Shown: positions 1-38,744, counted from the stretch's first letter. The stretch: DNA of 64,000 nt from Paragonimus westermani (GCA_008508345.1 QNGE01001011.1:124001-188000); one strand, 5' to 3'. Notes: generated by a model not told the origin, from the letters alone. Numbers and translations are program-made.

Positions 1-1827
1 GTTGAATAAAACTGCATCATTAAAACGGAAAGTGTATAAATCTGATCTATTCAAATTGACGCTAGTTATACTGTCTGAGAGAAGAGAACTTGAAAGACAG
101 TCGACACTGGCTGTGAACGCCCCTTTGCCAGCGGGCCATCCTAACGTCTGCAATCTTCTATCCGCCAAAGCACTATCCCATTTAATGTTAAGTCATTGAT
201 TACAACAGACAATACAGTCGTACAATGTAGAGCTGGCCAAGTGATAAGTTAAAATCTCTCGAAATTGAAAACACGATGTGTTGTATTTCAACCGTTTCCG
301 ATTTTCAAAATATGAATGGGTATCGCTTTACAGCTCTGGTTTAAGAATTTCACTACGTTTCTGTGATAGGGAACACAAGAAGCAACCCAAGCTCCGTAAA
401 AGTGGTTGGGCAATTCTGTCTGTTCAACTTGGCGTTTGGATTCACAAAACCCGGGGTTACTCAGGGATCACTGACAATAGCGCCTGAAATACTAATTAGT
501 GTGATTGGGTTCCTCTTAACCGATACAGTACCTCTTGGTGTGTTGACATGATCAAATGAAGGTGGAGAGGAAATCACATTATTGACATCAGAGTGCACTC
601 TGAGGTTGACCGATTCCATTGAATAAGCGTAGAGATAGATGTGTTTGAGGCTTTCGTGTAAAGTCAGAAGAATACATCGGATCCACATTTTTACCACGAA
701 ATCTCCGTATTTTAATCACATAATTGTCTTATAAAACTAGTTTTACGGTGTTGGACCAAACGAACTAAGTTCCATGCGAAAGCCTTGTCTGGTCTTAGCC
801 ATCTGTCTGATGTAAGCTGCCCCCACGAATTTCTGTTCATCAATCTTAGGACATGCTGTTGGTTAGACTAAACAGACAAACTTTCATGGAACTGACCAAC
901 TCGGTGCAGCAAGTTGGGAACAAGGGTTAGACGTTCGTCTCCTTCGTTCCTCGTGAGTTAATAGCAGGCCATTTAAAGGAAAAGTCTATTTACCTACTCT
1001 TGTGAACAGTGACATATATCTTCTAGAAACCAACGTCTAATCCACGTCTAGTGCCTTCAAAACAGTCTCGTAATGCGTCGTAATGCATATGCGATTTTGT
1101 TTGACAGAAGAAAGACACTCAAATTGTCTCCATAATAACATACGTCTCTTAGTCTCGAATGACCCTCTAGTACCAGATATTTCTACCTTGTTGAAAATAT
1201 TTTCACCTTGACATCACGTCTTCTGTCTGCTGTCGTATCTTATGCGCTACGACTTGCTATGCAATGTAATTGTCATTATCACTAGTGTGAATTTTGAAAA
1301 TGAATTAGCTGAGCGTCAATTAGTGACTCACCTCGTCAATATGCCTCCATCAGACGAATCAAAACACTAGATGCTGCAAATGCCTTAAAAGTGCTTGATA
1401 ATGTGACAAATATTACGTAAATGGCACTGACGAAACGGAGAGTGACAGAGTGAAGAGCAAAGGAGGGGCACCACCGTTGCAGACTGAGAAACTTCTACAC
1501 AGCACAGCCAGCATCCATTTCTGGATACAGTTAACATGATTATTTGTTTGGGAGGTGAACAATTGCGAAAAATTCGGGCTGCGGCTAAACTCAAATCAGT
1601 ACAAGAACAGCGGCATTTGAACCCTGCTAATTGGCCTAGCGAATTGCCCGCGTAAACGAGATTTCAAAAGAGGTTCTTGTTGGAATCCACCAAAGCCGCT
1701 TATAAGCAAGGAACTTGCTTTAAGGATCATTAGGTTAGCGAATAGTTTCGAATCGAACTAATTGAAAAAATCTGCGTTGAGTGGTTAACCGAGTCGAAAT
1801 GCGAAAGATTTGAGCAACCGATGTGGC

Positions 1828-1890
1828 TTTGTTGCTCAACTGGTGGAGCAGTTGTCATGTATGGACATGTCGTTTGTGCCGAAGCGTACC
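1828..1890 (+). repeat. tRNA-like repeat (second family), weak
   Basis: GTTGCTCAACTGGTGGAGCAGTTG resembles a tRNA D-arm/box A region. It aligns over about 55 bases with 46895-46965, which also carries a box-B-like CGTTCGAATTC. The two together suggest a decayed tRNA-derived SINE family; this copy lacks a clear box B. Confidence 0.3.
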
Positions 1891-3016
1891 AAAGCCCAGA
1901 AATTTTTATTCCGAACTACGAAAACCGCCGAACTACTTATCGGTTACCTAGTTAGAGTGCATCAAAAACGTCACCAACATTTGATGAGTTTCACTTGGCC
2001 GAAAAATAATCGTCGTGTGTTATATCAACCGTTCACTTGATAGGTAGTGCATCCCCAGTCCACCTCTAGAAAGTTTTCTCATTTTTACCATCCAGCACCT
2101 GACTGAACGGTTTTGAGCCTCAGATACCATAAACAGCTCACATGGTCATATATTTTGTAACTTGACACTGTAGTAATGGGACTTGAGCAAGTCCAACACA
2201 GCCGTACAGTTTTGGATGGACAAAATATCATAATCGAAAATTCTGCCAACAAAAAACCGAACATGAAATTCCAGTACTGGTTGCCTGTTTCGTTTTAAAA
2301 ATTCCATGGGATTTTTGGCCGACTGTTTACTTTACTGCATACAATGTAATATCGAGTAGGTGGTGTGGTGAGATGTCAGTGGTTTTCGTACAGGTCGGTT
2401 TTCATCCTAGACAGGTCCGGAGAAGTGCATTAGCTTGTATTCTGAAAGAAAAAGGCACCCCACTTACGTATTTACTGTGTGACCCTTTAGCATCCAGGTC
2501 GGCCGAGAAAATTGTGTCACAAACAGTGATTATGTAGTTAGCCAGAGATAGCTTTCACTTAAGAGAGTAAAATTAACAGACAGGCGACGTGGCAGCAAAA
2601 TCCACTCTTTTATCATAATGTTCAGCAAAATCTATATAAGTTGGAGACTCTGGGAAACATCGTTCTGCAGAATCATTGACGATAGGAAAAGTTCTGGGAA
2701 GTTGTAGATAGCAGGCATGATTCAAAGGTCTAGCAGAATATGAGCACGACTTATGTTGTTGAAAAGTAACGCTATGTAATTTGCGTGGCGGAGCTTCGTG
2801 TTACATAACAGTTTATTTCATGCGTGAGAGGTCTTGCTGTAACCGTCGGGATTATAACAGGATGAAACGGGTAAACTGCGCCAGCGTTTAGAATACAGCG
2901 GGCAGAATACTGGAGGCATTCTTTATTGTAATAATGCTCCTCAAAATTTTATTTAATCTCATATCTAGTGGCTTGCTATAATTATCGGAATTGAGTATTT
3001 AATAAGTCACCTCTGG

Positions 3017-3430
3017 ATGTTGCGTTATGCACCTCAATTGTCAGCTTCAAATGGTCATGATAGTAAGCATGTGAATGTTTTGGTTGATCACATAGTTCCA
3101 ACTCTTGAGCGGGACTTCCAAAATACATTGCATTTTGTTTCATTTGACTGGCTCAATCAAATTTTACCAAAGGATCTCATAATCCTCCAGCGTAGTTTCA
3201 ACTACGAAGTAGAATATCCAAACAGCAGTCCAACCATCCATGTCCACCTGCACACGTGTGGCATGTCCCACCACTTTCATGTGTGCTTGTTCCTTCGATG
3301 TGTAATCCTTATGTTCTTTAGGCCGCTTGACATAAAAGAACACGTCCATACTTTGTCGCAGATTGATCACCATATTCCGTCAACTTCAGGCAGAGCTATA
3401 CCACACACAGTGCCGCTTTGTATCATATGA
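3017..3430 (+). other. Unassigned 137-codon open frame
   Basis: The frame is longer than its neighbours and ends 315 bases before DYRK exon A. It is His-rich in the middle and shows no domain I recognise. It has no clear splice borders, and an antisense frame overlaps it. It is probably chance or a degraded repeat; it does not contain the DYRK N-terminal motif. Confidence 0.12.
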
Positions 3431-3745
3431 AACAGTGTTGGGTGAGAAGTGCTCCACGTTCGGAACTGATCTCGATTAGATATGGTGGGTATTGTGATAA
3501 CTGTCCCGTCGCGTGGGCTCGCCAGATGAAGTCCACAGTGCCAGATATAAGCCATAGAATTACATACATTCATCAACTCGACTAGATCACAGGTCTCGCA
3601 TTTACTGATAATCTGGTTATTACAAGATAGCTAATCTTGAATTATAAGAAAATAAAATGCGAATTTTGTCCTTCCATAAATTTTTAACAATTTTACCAGT
3701 TGGGAAACAACAATCCGGCATATTATACATCGATTTTCACTGCAG

Positions 3746-29815
<26,070 letters not shown>

Positions 29816-30275
29816 ATAGCTATTCGGATCAGGGTAACATCACTCACCATGCTATACTAAGCCACAGTCTACTGCAAGACATACTGTCACTGTCTCTGTG
29901 AACGATCCAATTTTCTCCTTCAAAATCCTTAGTTGCCAAATATGTTGGCAACAGATTAACTTCTCATGATCATATAGCGTTTTTGTACAAATTTTCTTCC
30001 CTCTTGGCACATTTGTGGTTCATATCCAACTCAATACATGTATTCCCGACTCAATTGGATGTTGGATTTTCACATTTTTGTGTACTGGATAATGTCGCAT
30101 TGGCCACTTTAGTGTGGATATCGTAGTCACATGAAGCGCATTGTTTGGTCACAAAAGTGACTCAAATTCCCACGTTGACAGGTTTGTAGGGAAGTAAAAC
30201 AAACAGGGTTAACTTTGGTTTCGTCAGGGCATAAAGTAGCGGCTTATCACGGTTGCGAGAAGAGGAATAGAGATT

Positions 30276-30281
30276 AATAAA
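30276..30281 (+). terminator. Possible polyadenylation signal AATAAA of the DYRK gene
   Basis: AATAAA lies about 460 bases after the DYRK stop and is followed by A/T-rich sequence. It is a reasonable 3' end signal, but such hexamers occur by chance in A+T-rich DNA. Confidence 0.3.
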
Positions 30282-31060
30282 GGCAAATTTTACGAAATAA
30301 GCTCACCTGAACCCATGCACACATCGAACGCTAAAGCAGTATTCAGGTAACTATATTTGATGACCTGTGACAGTGATTTAAGAACGTGGTTAGCAAGCTT
30401 ATAATGCACCCATGCTACTACTTACAAGCATCAGAATCTTCAGCCGGTTCAGTTTTGAACACGGGGTTGGAGATTCGATACACTAGTTGAAAAGAGTGAC
30501 GTTTCAAGCATTCGCTTTGCTTCGTAATGAGAGGTCTGCATATAGATCACCCGCTATTCGAGGGATCTTGAGTTGCTGAGGGTTAGGTAACCATCCAAAT
30601 GCCCTCAGTTCGTTGTTGATTGCCTTAGTGGTAGTATCAATTTTGGACAGAACAAGTTCATTAATCCTGCTTTTTACCTGACTATCAATTATCAACCAAC
30701 TTTAATGATGACGAAATCTTCTCGGGTGTTAGTTACAACTTAGTGTGTTGGTTTCCGAAATTGGGCGATCTGCGTACTCGAACACGGTACTGGTCAGTTC
30801 TGGATGGAGTATCCCATAACTTCTTCCCGAGTGAACTGATTTCACTCCGTCTTTTAAAGCGATTGGTACACAAGCTGTGGTTACAATTGATTGGCCTGTC
30901 ACTAAAGCCTTGAGATACCTTCTTTGCTAGGATGATTCGTGTGACAACGCAGAAATAGTAATTAGGTCAAGTTTACAGTCGATGTGGGGTTTTAAATCAT
31001 TTTTACTATGAACAAGTTGTTTTTATAACTCTTTTGTTTAAGACCGTTCATATTGCTCTG
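30282..31060. other. Intergenic, nothing recognised
   Basis: This stretch lies after the DYRK 3' end. A 63-codon - strand frame at 30504-30695 lies downstream, in the sense of the - strand, of the LINE fragment and could be part of the same decayed element, but it shows no motif I can name. Confidence 0.4.
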
Positions 31061-31300
31061 TTGAGGCCCCACGGCTTTTAGACACTTGGCAGTTGGCCTG
31101 GTCTCTACGGCCAACGTAGAATAGTACTGGTGATCCAGCAATGTTCTGTAATTCGGAAACATACAGTGCAAACAACAGCGGACCTAAGACAGACCCTTGA
31201 GAAATACCACTGTTCTATAACGCTCCGGTTACTTTCAATGATCTTTGGTTGCCGAAGCCAGGGCCATTGGGAGATGTATTACTAAACACTGTGTTTTTAA
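31040..31300 (-). mobile_element. Non-LTR (LINE) reverse transcriptase fragment
   Basis: On the - strand 31113-31214 reads NSGISQGSVLGPLLFALYVS and then ELQNIAGSPVLFYV. (S)G(I/V)(S/P)QGSVLGPLLF is the classic RT block before the catalytic box in LINEs, and LFYV sits where LFYADD is expected. The bases coding the DD motif are missing, and a stop precedes NSG, so this is a dead fragment. The clade (CR1/RTE/Jockey) cannot be told from this piece. Confidence 0.75.
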
Positions 31301-31437
31301 GCATGGCCTTACACGTATGATGTACAAGATGAAAGAACTGCCTGGACCACGTATGCTACGGAGTTCGGGTCATGTGCAAAGATTCGTCAGTGATAATAGA
31401 TTACCGACCAACTAATGACTGTATAAGCAAGACCTAC

Positions 31438-31472
31438 GTATATATATATATAAATATATATATATATGTATG
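31438..31472. repeat. AT dinucleotide microsatellite
   Basis: About 35 bases of nearly pure alternating A and T (one AAA interruption, one TGTA) lie 140 bases to the right of the LINE fragment. Confidence 0.85.
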
Positions 31473-31658
31473 GCGCGCTTAGCCAATGCGGAGAGATAAA
31501 TCAATGTTTGGCTCGTCCACTAATTTAACTCAACAAGCAACGGTCCGTGAAAGCAGAGTAGATGCAAGGTAACAGGGACGCAATATGGCTTTTCAAGGTC
31601 GTTAGTGGAAACGGTTGTTTTCCAAAACGAACTTAAACTCAGAAGTCAAGTCTGAAGA

Positions 31659-32251
31659 ATGAACAGTTATCCCTTAACGGTTTTCCTTATTGCTTACCAC
31701 ACCCCTATTGGAGTTTACATAGCCGAGTTCAACAGACTTAGTGTGAAGGAAATACAATACTATGCACACACAGTGAAACAGAACGTTTACCGTGGCAGCT
31801 TGATATTGAAGAACATGCATCTGTGTATACAGAAAGGCGACTTCCAGCTTCGGGTAATAACGGCCTCAGCAGCCACAGCCAGTCGTCCGGAGTGGGTTAA
31901 GCGAACGAATTTGAAAGTATTGAATTCGATGATCCAGCATCTAATGGTCAATAAGCGAAGTACATTCTGAGAAGCTGGCTGCTTGTGTTACAATGGCCGC
32001 TCAACACCAATTGTCAACATCTGTTTCATCTTATTTCTGACCCAAACTGGAACGTACTTGTCAGGTCGATTGTTCAGTTGCCTCTGCGTCATGCTCATTT
32101 TGACGGAATTGGTAAACACAGGGATTTGGTGTACGGAGTTAGTGACACTTTCACCAGAGGGCTGGATATTCCGCTGGTTGCAAAAAGCATTGTGAAGCAA
32201 GCTGCAAGAAGTTCTCCATTAGCTGTCAATCGAAGTCATCAAACGGCCTAA
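31659..32251 (+). other. Two adjacent unassigned open frames
   Basis: Frames 31659-31970 (103 codons) and 31985-32251 (88 codons) follow each other on the + strand. The first reads TPIGVYIAEFNRLSVKEIQY; the second has DPNWNVLVRSIVQLPLRHAH. Their composition is protein-like and they may be the remains of one coding sequence. I recognise no domain. Confidence 0.15.
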
Positions 32252-33375
32252 TCCATCAAATCACAAACACTGTAATCTAGCCGTGACGTGCCACTTCACC
32301 AAAAACAAAGCTATGACTCTTGTTGCGTCATACCCAGGCTTATTGCGCTGCTCAGTAAGCATACGGGGATAACCATTCAATTGTAACGCTGAATGCGATT
32401 CCTGTACTTCGCTGAAAAAATACTTGAGCAAACTATATTCGTGGCACGGTGAAATATAATATACAGCAGAACACCTTTTTACTGAATTGGAGTAGAACTG
32501 TTGAAATTCAACTATTGGCTGGCTCATTTGGTATTTCTGCAAACAGCTCATCTGTTTGTACTGTCTAGCAGTCGTGTTATGAAGTTGTCCAGAAAGATTT
32601 CGGGTTTATCAGAATTTTTCAGATGTGACAGTGATTTGGCTAGATGAATCTGACACACAACCACTATGTCCTCAGCACTTTCGGTATAGTACATGTTTTT
32701 CTCTTTACTTTATGGTACTCAGTCAGTGTTTGCTCATAAACAACTTTTGAGCTACTCTTACATCTGTCTGTTTAAACTTGTGCATAAAAATACTCAACTA
32801 ATGCAGAAGTGGTATAAATGACTTCTATCATTTGATCGTCTGAACTATGCATTATTTGTGCCGGATACGGACAGGTGTGGAAAAAGGTTTCAACTGGCCA
32901 CTATTTCCCAACTAATCGCGTACGCGAACAGTATTGGTAGAATTATCTGCCGACAGCAGTGGATACCAATCTGGCTTAAATGTAAGATAGTGCAAGAGAC
33001 GACTAATAATAAATTCACTTGGGCCAAAAGTGTGCATTATTCATGGGGTTCCAATAAACGCACTAATAGTCAGTAGGTCAATACATATCGGCAGGTAACA
33101 CTGGCTAGTCTCGTTCTGTGCCTCGTGGCTAATTATCGCGATTTACCACATGTGACTGGTCAGTAATGGGTCAAGCTAAATCGACCACTGACCGACAGAC
33201 GCTAAGCCCATAACCGAATTTATAGATAGAATTCATAAATAAAATCTCCTGCCATGGTTTATGAATAGATCGTTTAGGTTACTGTATCACTGACCTTACA
33301 TTAGGTGTGACTGAATGATCGCATATCCCAGCCACATTCACCGGCGGTTGTATACGTCAATTCAATCGTGCCTAA
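32252..33375. other. Intergenic, with one copy of a short dispersed repeat
   Basis: ATCATTTGATCGTCTGAACT near 32828 recurs with one change near 33649, and the flanks are also similar (TTAAACTTGTGCA and TTTGAACTTGTGCA upstream). No gene was recognised. Confidence 0.4.
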
Positions 33376-33500
33376 TTTCAGGTCTATTGAACAATGGGTA
33401 GCACAGCTGTCCCAGGAAACATAAGCTGAAGTCCTAATCCCAGCCTTAACAAGGATATGCACCACTGACGAGCTCCAACAAGAATGAAACTCGAACTTAG
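33376..33500 (+). mobile_element. tRNA-derived SINE copy 3 (diverged head)
   Basis: GAAGTCCTAATCCCAGC (box-B-like), then GGATATGCACCACTGACGAG and CTCCAACAAGAATGAAACTC match the downstream block of the SINE at 34622. The head (ATGGGTAGCACAGCTGTCCC) is diverged. Confidence 0.5.
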
Positions 33501-34168
33501 TGAGTCTTTTTGAAAGGGTTCACAGAAACGCTTTTGTGAAATTAACAGCTGTGATCAAATATGAGTGAGAGGGTAACAAACAATTTCTTTTGAATGCTCA
33601 AGACTATACTTTTGAACTTGTGCACGAAGAAACGGCCAGATGATTCTCATCATTTAATCGTCTGAACTGAACAGTATTATGGTCGGAGGCAGGCAGGGTT
33701 GTTTTGTGCATTCAAAAGGAACTTTTCTTCGCCTTCTCACTACCCTGATGAAGGCAGCGTGTGTATGTGTGTGCACCAATAGACGATTGATATTTCATTG
33801 CAACAATTTGTGTTTTGTGTTTGATTTATTAAAGTTCAACAGGCAGTAGTAATTCATCGTCAAGATGCAGCAAGATCTACCATGGTCTAAGTCTTGCTTG
33901 CTTTTCAGTTTCTTTTATCGTCCTCTACAAGTCGACTCGCGATACAGTGCCAGTCTTAACTGTCTGTTAGATTTTCTGGTTAAGTTCAGGTCGAAGTAAG
34001 TAGAAAACGTTGCTCTGATTGGTGTGACATAAATTGGATGAATTTGTGAACTTGGCTAAATACACCAATTCCACTGGGTATCGGCGATGAATTTCTGATG
34101 GCGACCAGACTGTCGTCTATGTGGTGGTGATAGAATTGTGTCTGATACCGAACACTGGAGCTGCTTAC

Positions 34169-34427
34169 CTTCATCCCCCCATAACCCTATAGGCATACAA
34201 TTGTCATAGCGAAGAACTCCTAGCTCCAACTTCTGCCTCTTGTTCCGAATGTTATTCAAGGTGTTAATATCTAATCTAACAATGTTCCCGCAGTTGTGAA
34301 TGGTAACTTCACTAATACGATGTGACTTCCGTGCATTTTTTAACCAATTTTTAACATCTGAATCGTTTACAAGTGAAGGTTCAACGTGATGAACAGTTTC
34401 TGAGAGGAGTACTAACTCCCTACTACT
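34169..34427 (-). other. Candidate exon on - strand, unassigned
   Basis: The - strand is open for 130 codons from 34448. Residues ETVHHVEPSLVNDSDVKNWL and EVTIHNCGNIVRLDINTL look like real protein. A strong donor (GATGAAG/gtaagc) lies at 34168-34169 and AG acceptors lie near 34427. No partner exon or family was recognised, so this may be one exon of an unknown gene or chance. Confidence 0.25.
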
Positions 34428-34621
34428 AGTCAGTAAGTAAAACACCACTTAAGAAGCAAGTAGTTTCTGTGCTGTTAACTTGGGAAGGAGCGTTAGTCGT
34501 GAAGTCATTAACTGGGGTTAACACAAAATTGGCTGTTTCCCCTTGAGATGACAGATCAATCTGAGCATTACTCACGAACAAATGTACCCATGCGTTTGTA
34601 CGGGGTGATCCAATGATGCGT

Positions 34622-34745
34622 ACTGTGAGGTCACTGCCATAGTGGTCAACACGGTTGCCTCATAAAAGCTTGACCGGAGTCCTAACCTCGGCTGTGGTAC
34701 GGGCATGTACCACTGATGAACTCTAGCGACAGCGAATCTCGAGCA
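34622..34745 (+). mobile_element. tRNA-derived SINE copy 4 (best preserved + strand copy)
   Basis: The copy reads CTGTGAGGTCACTGCCATAG, then TGGTCAACACGGTTGCCTCA, a box-B-like GGAGTCCTAACCTCGG, then GTACCACTGATGAACTC and CAGCGAATCTCGAG. It is closest to copy 1 in the head and to copy 3 in the tail, and so links the family. Confidence 0.6.
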
Positions 34746-35220
34746 TGGGGAATATTCTCAAAAGGGGATAGTTTGAACTCTGAGGATGGTACAACTGTGA
34801 CAATTTGTGTGTGATTTCCCCCATGAATAAAATGAATATAAATATGACGGTTGTTAAATTATCTTGCAAACTTGTAAGAAGCATCATTGTGCACATTTGA
34901 CTTAGGAAACGTGTCCTCTTTGAAATGAATCACTCTAATTACCAGTGACCCGTTGGTATTAAAAACAATACGCACTGCTGAGGGATCATGTAGTGTTCGA
35001 CTTCAGTGAAGGCTAAAGGCTCACATAGAATGCACTTGAGAATTCCTACTTTTGTGCTCTACAAAAGTTGATGAACCAACCAAATGTCACAGCAATGGAG
35101 TCCGTTGTTTACCGTCTTTGTTGACGAACATTAAGCTTTAAATAATTTTCGGTCTTATCCTTTAAATAACGCTTAGCGAGGAACGTTTTGGTGTTTAACT
35201 CAGACAGTGTTTTGGACCCT

Positions 35221-35662
35221 TCAATAACTTTCGGTAGCTGCTGTCAATAAACAGACGCGAATAGCACTTATATTAACTGTGGTGGCACAACTCAATATAG
35301 GCTCCATATATCTAGGCAAACGTAGGTTTGTAAAATAGCGCATGTCAAAACAACATTCTTGCCGTTCAGAATCGATTAAAGGGAGGTGAGATGGAAAGTG
35401 TACTGTTCCGCGAATAGCTTCGGTGTTCATCTTGATATCAGCACCATACACAAATTCATTGTTGCTGTTTGTGATGTTGTCCGCCGTTGAATCCTGTTTC
35501 ACGTTTGAACTTGCTGAGACCACGGAAAAACTGCACATTGAAGTATCGATTCAGTTCAGTTGAGGTACACTGCTTGCTGCCTAATGCAGGATAAGTTTCA
35601 TTTCTTTCACCGGAATTGTCATTCTTTGCGTGGATTACTTGTACAGCACCGAAACTTGCCAT
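35221..35662 (-). other. Two overlapping unassigned - strand frames
   Basis: A frame of 68 codons starts at 35662 (MASFGAVQVIHAKNDNSGER). A second, in another phase and overlapping its 3' part, has 105 codons (35538-35221) and includes RGTVHFPSHLPLIDSERQEC. They could be one frameshifted coding sequence. Their family is not recognised. Confidence 0.15.
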
Positions 35663-35760
35663 TTTGTTGAATGTTTCCTCTTATTACGCGTTCAATCGGT
35701 TAACATAAAACCGAGAGTTAGAACAAACAGGGCTACTTCGTTCAATGGAACGAGTAAAAA

Positions 35761-36082
35761 TTAGGCGACAGGGGATCTAACCGTACGCGGAGAGAAGACT
35801 GCCGTACATAACGAGCAAGGCGTGGGGCAAATCAAAATGGAGGAACATATATGCTGGTCAGACGCAGAGCAGACGCAGTCAGGTGAAACGAGCGCATGTA
35901 GAAGTCGGGGCGTTAAAAAAAATCGCGTCACAAGGAGACTCAGAAAGCAAACGCAAATGAAAACAGTCCAAATGGCGTACAGAAGTTCGGTTACACGGCT
36001 GCAATGTGACTGGTTGAGTGAAACCATGCCACCACTCGCGAACATACAATCCAATCTGGGCCAAACGATCCATATGGTGTGA
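35761..36082. other. Overlapping open frames on both strands, unassigned
   Basis: A + frame (35822-36082) and a - frame (35761-36054) of 86-97 codons overlap fully. The - frame has a hydrophobic run (TVFICVCFLSLLV), which may simply reflect the complement of a basic, Gln-rich + frame. Neither is convincing. Confidence 0.08.
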
Positions 36083-37910
36083 TACTTCTTGGCTGCTGTT
36101 TTAGGAGATACGGCTCCTAATAGTTGTTCATTCTTCTACGTTTTGGGATGGTTGTGAAATTTCTGCACGGATTCCAACAGGAATTATCATTTTCAAAATA
36201 ATCCAAAGACCTTAGAGTTTTCTCATTACTGTCTTTTCCATGCTTACGTTCTCACCAGTGTTTGGAAGCAATTTTGTAATTTGTCAAATGAGCAGGTACC
36301 GCACAACTATTGATATTTCGCTGTAATTAAAATATGAGAATTTTCGGAAGAAAGTCAATCGACCAAACAACCAAGTTAGGTTTGAAAACATAAGCAACCA
36401 GTTGAAAGAATCGCCCACCACTTAGTCCGTAAGTGCAGGTGCGTTAAATGACAGTTTCGAATGCCGTTTGCTCTCACACGTTCATGATGTTGTCAATAAA
36501 CTGATGCAGGTTTTGTTTTCAAAGTGTACAAAACACTAGTATTGCAATCTTGATTATAGCTGACTATGTTCCAAACAAGTATACTATACTAATTCGTGTA
36601 CAAGGTTATAAGTTGATCAAACACCGAGCAAAAAAACATTTTGGCGAAAAAAACAAGTAGTGACGAAACCACAGAAGTTTTTCTCAGATGGCCCCACAAA
36701 TGAACCGGAGTACCGTAATATGAAGGTAACTTGGGCGCATATCCTAAGAATGAGAGGGTCACCGCACCTATGCAAAACAGATGTCCTCCTCTGCGCTACC
36801 TTTGATGCGGATGACTCAACATACTACAAACTAGCCTGGTAGCTAGTTCAATTTCCTAATATAACTCGTGAAAACTGTAGCTCTTAGTTTGAAAGAATCC
36901 CTAGAGTTATGCGACATTTTAAGGGACACTTCGATCAGTCTTTCACAAAACCCCGCCAAAATGATTTCGACTCCCTAATCTCGAATATTTGCCCACGTAA
37001 AACGGTTATCGTTTCATACAGTTTTGTTTTGCTCTATAATATTTCGTCAACTATTCAAGTTGATTGAAGTAAAATCTCAGTCCTCATAAGAAAGGTTAAT
37101 TTTTGTTCCAAAATCAACGAACAGGCTCATACGCCTGTTAACGTTCTAGCAATAAGTGGTCTGTCAGCTGTCATTCCTTGAAAATGATCGAAGATGAACT
37201 ATGTATTCCTGTTGCTTGGTAGTCGGTCTATAAATGTTAGGTTAACAATGTTTTCTCACCACTGACTTTAAACGTCCTAGTACTCTTTATATAATTTTGG
37301 TTCTACTCACTGAGATCCGTCTGTTATCTGTGACAAACAAGTAAATAACCCAGTCTCTTAGAGATTCTGAGTTATTCACGCCCAGATGGTACACTTAACC
37401 AACCAGTCTGCCGCAGTGAACAGTGACTGTAATTCCCCTTACGTGTGTCCACGACATGTAAACGTGCTTTAGTGTTTATGTTTGGAAACTAGGTATGATC
37501 GAGTGTACACAATCGAAAAACATCGGGTTCACGAACGGGTGTTCGCCCAACTTTGCTGAAACTGTTTGTGTGGAGTGAACGCCTTAACCTCAATTCTATT
37601 CACTGTTAAAGAAACAAGCTTTCATCAATTTTTCTCGAACAAGAGAAAATTTTACTGTTTGATGCAATCATCCCATTGAAGAACTGAGTTTGTTAGTCTC
37701 CACCCAAAATACCACTGTTAGTTCAGCATTCCACTCATGACCCGCGAGCGCATTTCTAGTTGCCGTGACGTAAACACTGCTAGAGCGGACCGAAACCCAT
37801 TGCACGGAGATGCTTACGCAGACGACGGTGCAACACCGGATACCACCTAAACTCGAAACAGTTTGTCCCTTTATGAACTTGTATAAAACAATGAGAAGAC
37901 GCAACTCATG
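36083..37910. other. Intergenic, nothing recognised
   Basis: Only short frames are present. The last 150 bases could contain the frame-shifted 5' part of the Penelope-like element that follows, but no RT motif is readable in them. Confidence 0.4.
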
Positions 37911-38528
37911 TGATGTTCTCCGGATTTCCTGGAACTAGTCAGAGAACAGTTCAGTAAGCACAGTCTGAAGGACAGTCTTGAACTTGTTAACTGTATAGAT
38001 GGTTTAAATGTCCAAGATAAACTGATGTGTTCATTTGACGTGACATCCCTGTTTACTAAAACTCCGCTTCATGGAACAGTTGATAGCATTTGCGAATTTA
38101 TTGTAAGCAGCAGTGCTCCTTTTCTTATCCCGATGGTCGAACTGAAATCTTTATTACTCCTATGCACGTATAATGGAAGGTTCAACTTTCAAACGTGTAG
38201 TTTCCGACAGGTGGATGGGGTTGCAATGGGCAGTCCGTTGGGTTCACTTCTAGCGGATTTCTTCATGGCCAAAGTAGAATCCACACTATGCGAAAGCCTG
38301 TCAAAACCAGTGCTTTACAGACGCTACGTAGATGATATTCTGACCATTTTTGAAAGCTCCAGTGAATCTAATGCGTTATTCTCGAAGTTGAACCACGATC
38401 ACCCGAACCTAAAACCGACAAGAGAGAACGAAGCAAATGACTGCCTTCCGTATCTGGGCATTCTGGTCACTCGAAGACATGATGGCACAGTAGGGAGATC
38501 CGTCTACAATAAACCGACCTGGACTGGA

Positions 38529-38531
38529 TAG
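38529..38531 (+). other. In-frame stop 1 of the Penelope-like ORF
   Basis: TAG after PTWTG separates the RT core from the thumb segment HFESFCPMQHKRSLVRTLFH. Reading continues in the same frame on the other side. Confidence 0.85.
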
Positions 38532-38744
38532 TACATGCATTTCGAAAGCTTCTGTCCGATGCAGCATAAGAGAAGTTTAGTCAGGACACTTTTCCATAGA
38601 GCACGGAAGATTTGCACTGAAGACAACCTACAGTTAGAGTTAGGCTTACTGACAGACACTCTGCAGGTCAACGGGTACCCTCTGGGATTTAGTAAAAAGT
38701 ACAGCAAAGCCGTCATCCCAAATGTAGAAGTGATGACGGTACCG

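Larger units (their letters stand above)
1..3745. other. Upstream region / 5' intron of DYRK, no recognisable exon
   Basis: Read on both strands, this stretch shows only short frames. I looked for the DYRK N-terminal box (a GYDD-type motif just before the kinase domain) and did not find it, so the preceding exon is probably further left. A tRNA-like stretch near 1828 and an unassigned frame at 3017-3430 are listed separately. Confidence 0.5.

Noticed and set aside
33735..33790. Third hammerhead core beginning CTGATGAAGGC
   Set aside because: No GAAA follows at stem II distance, and the sequence after it is a TG-rich run.
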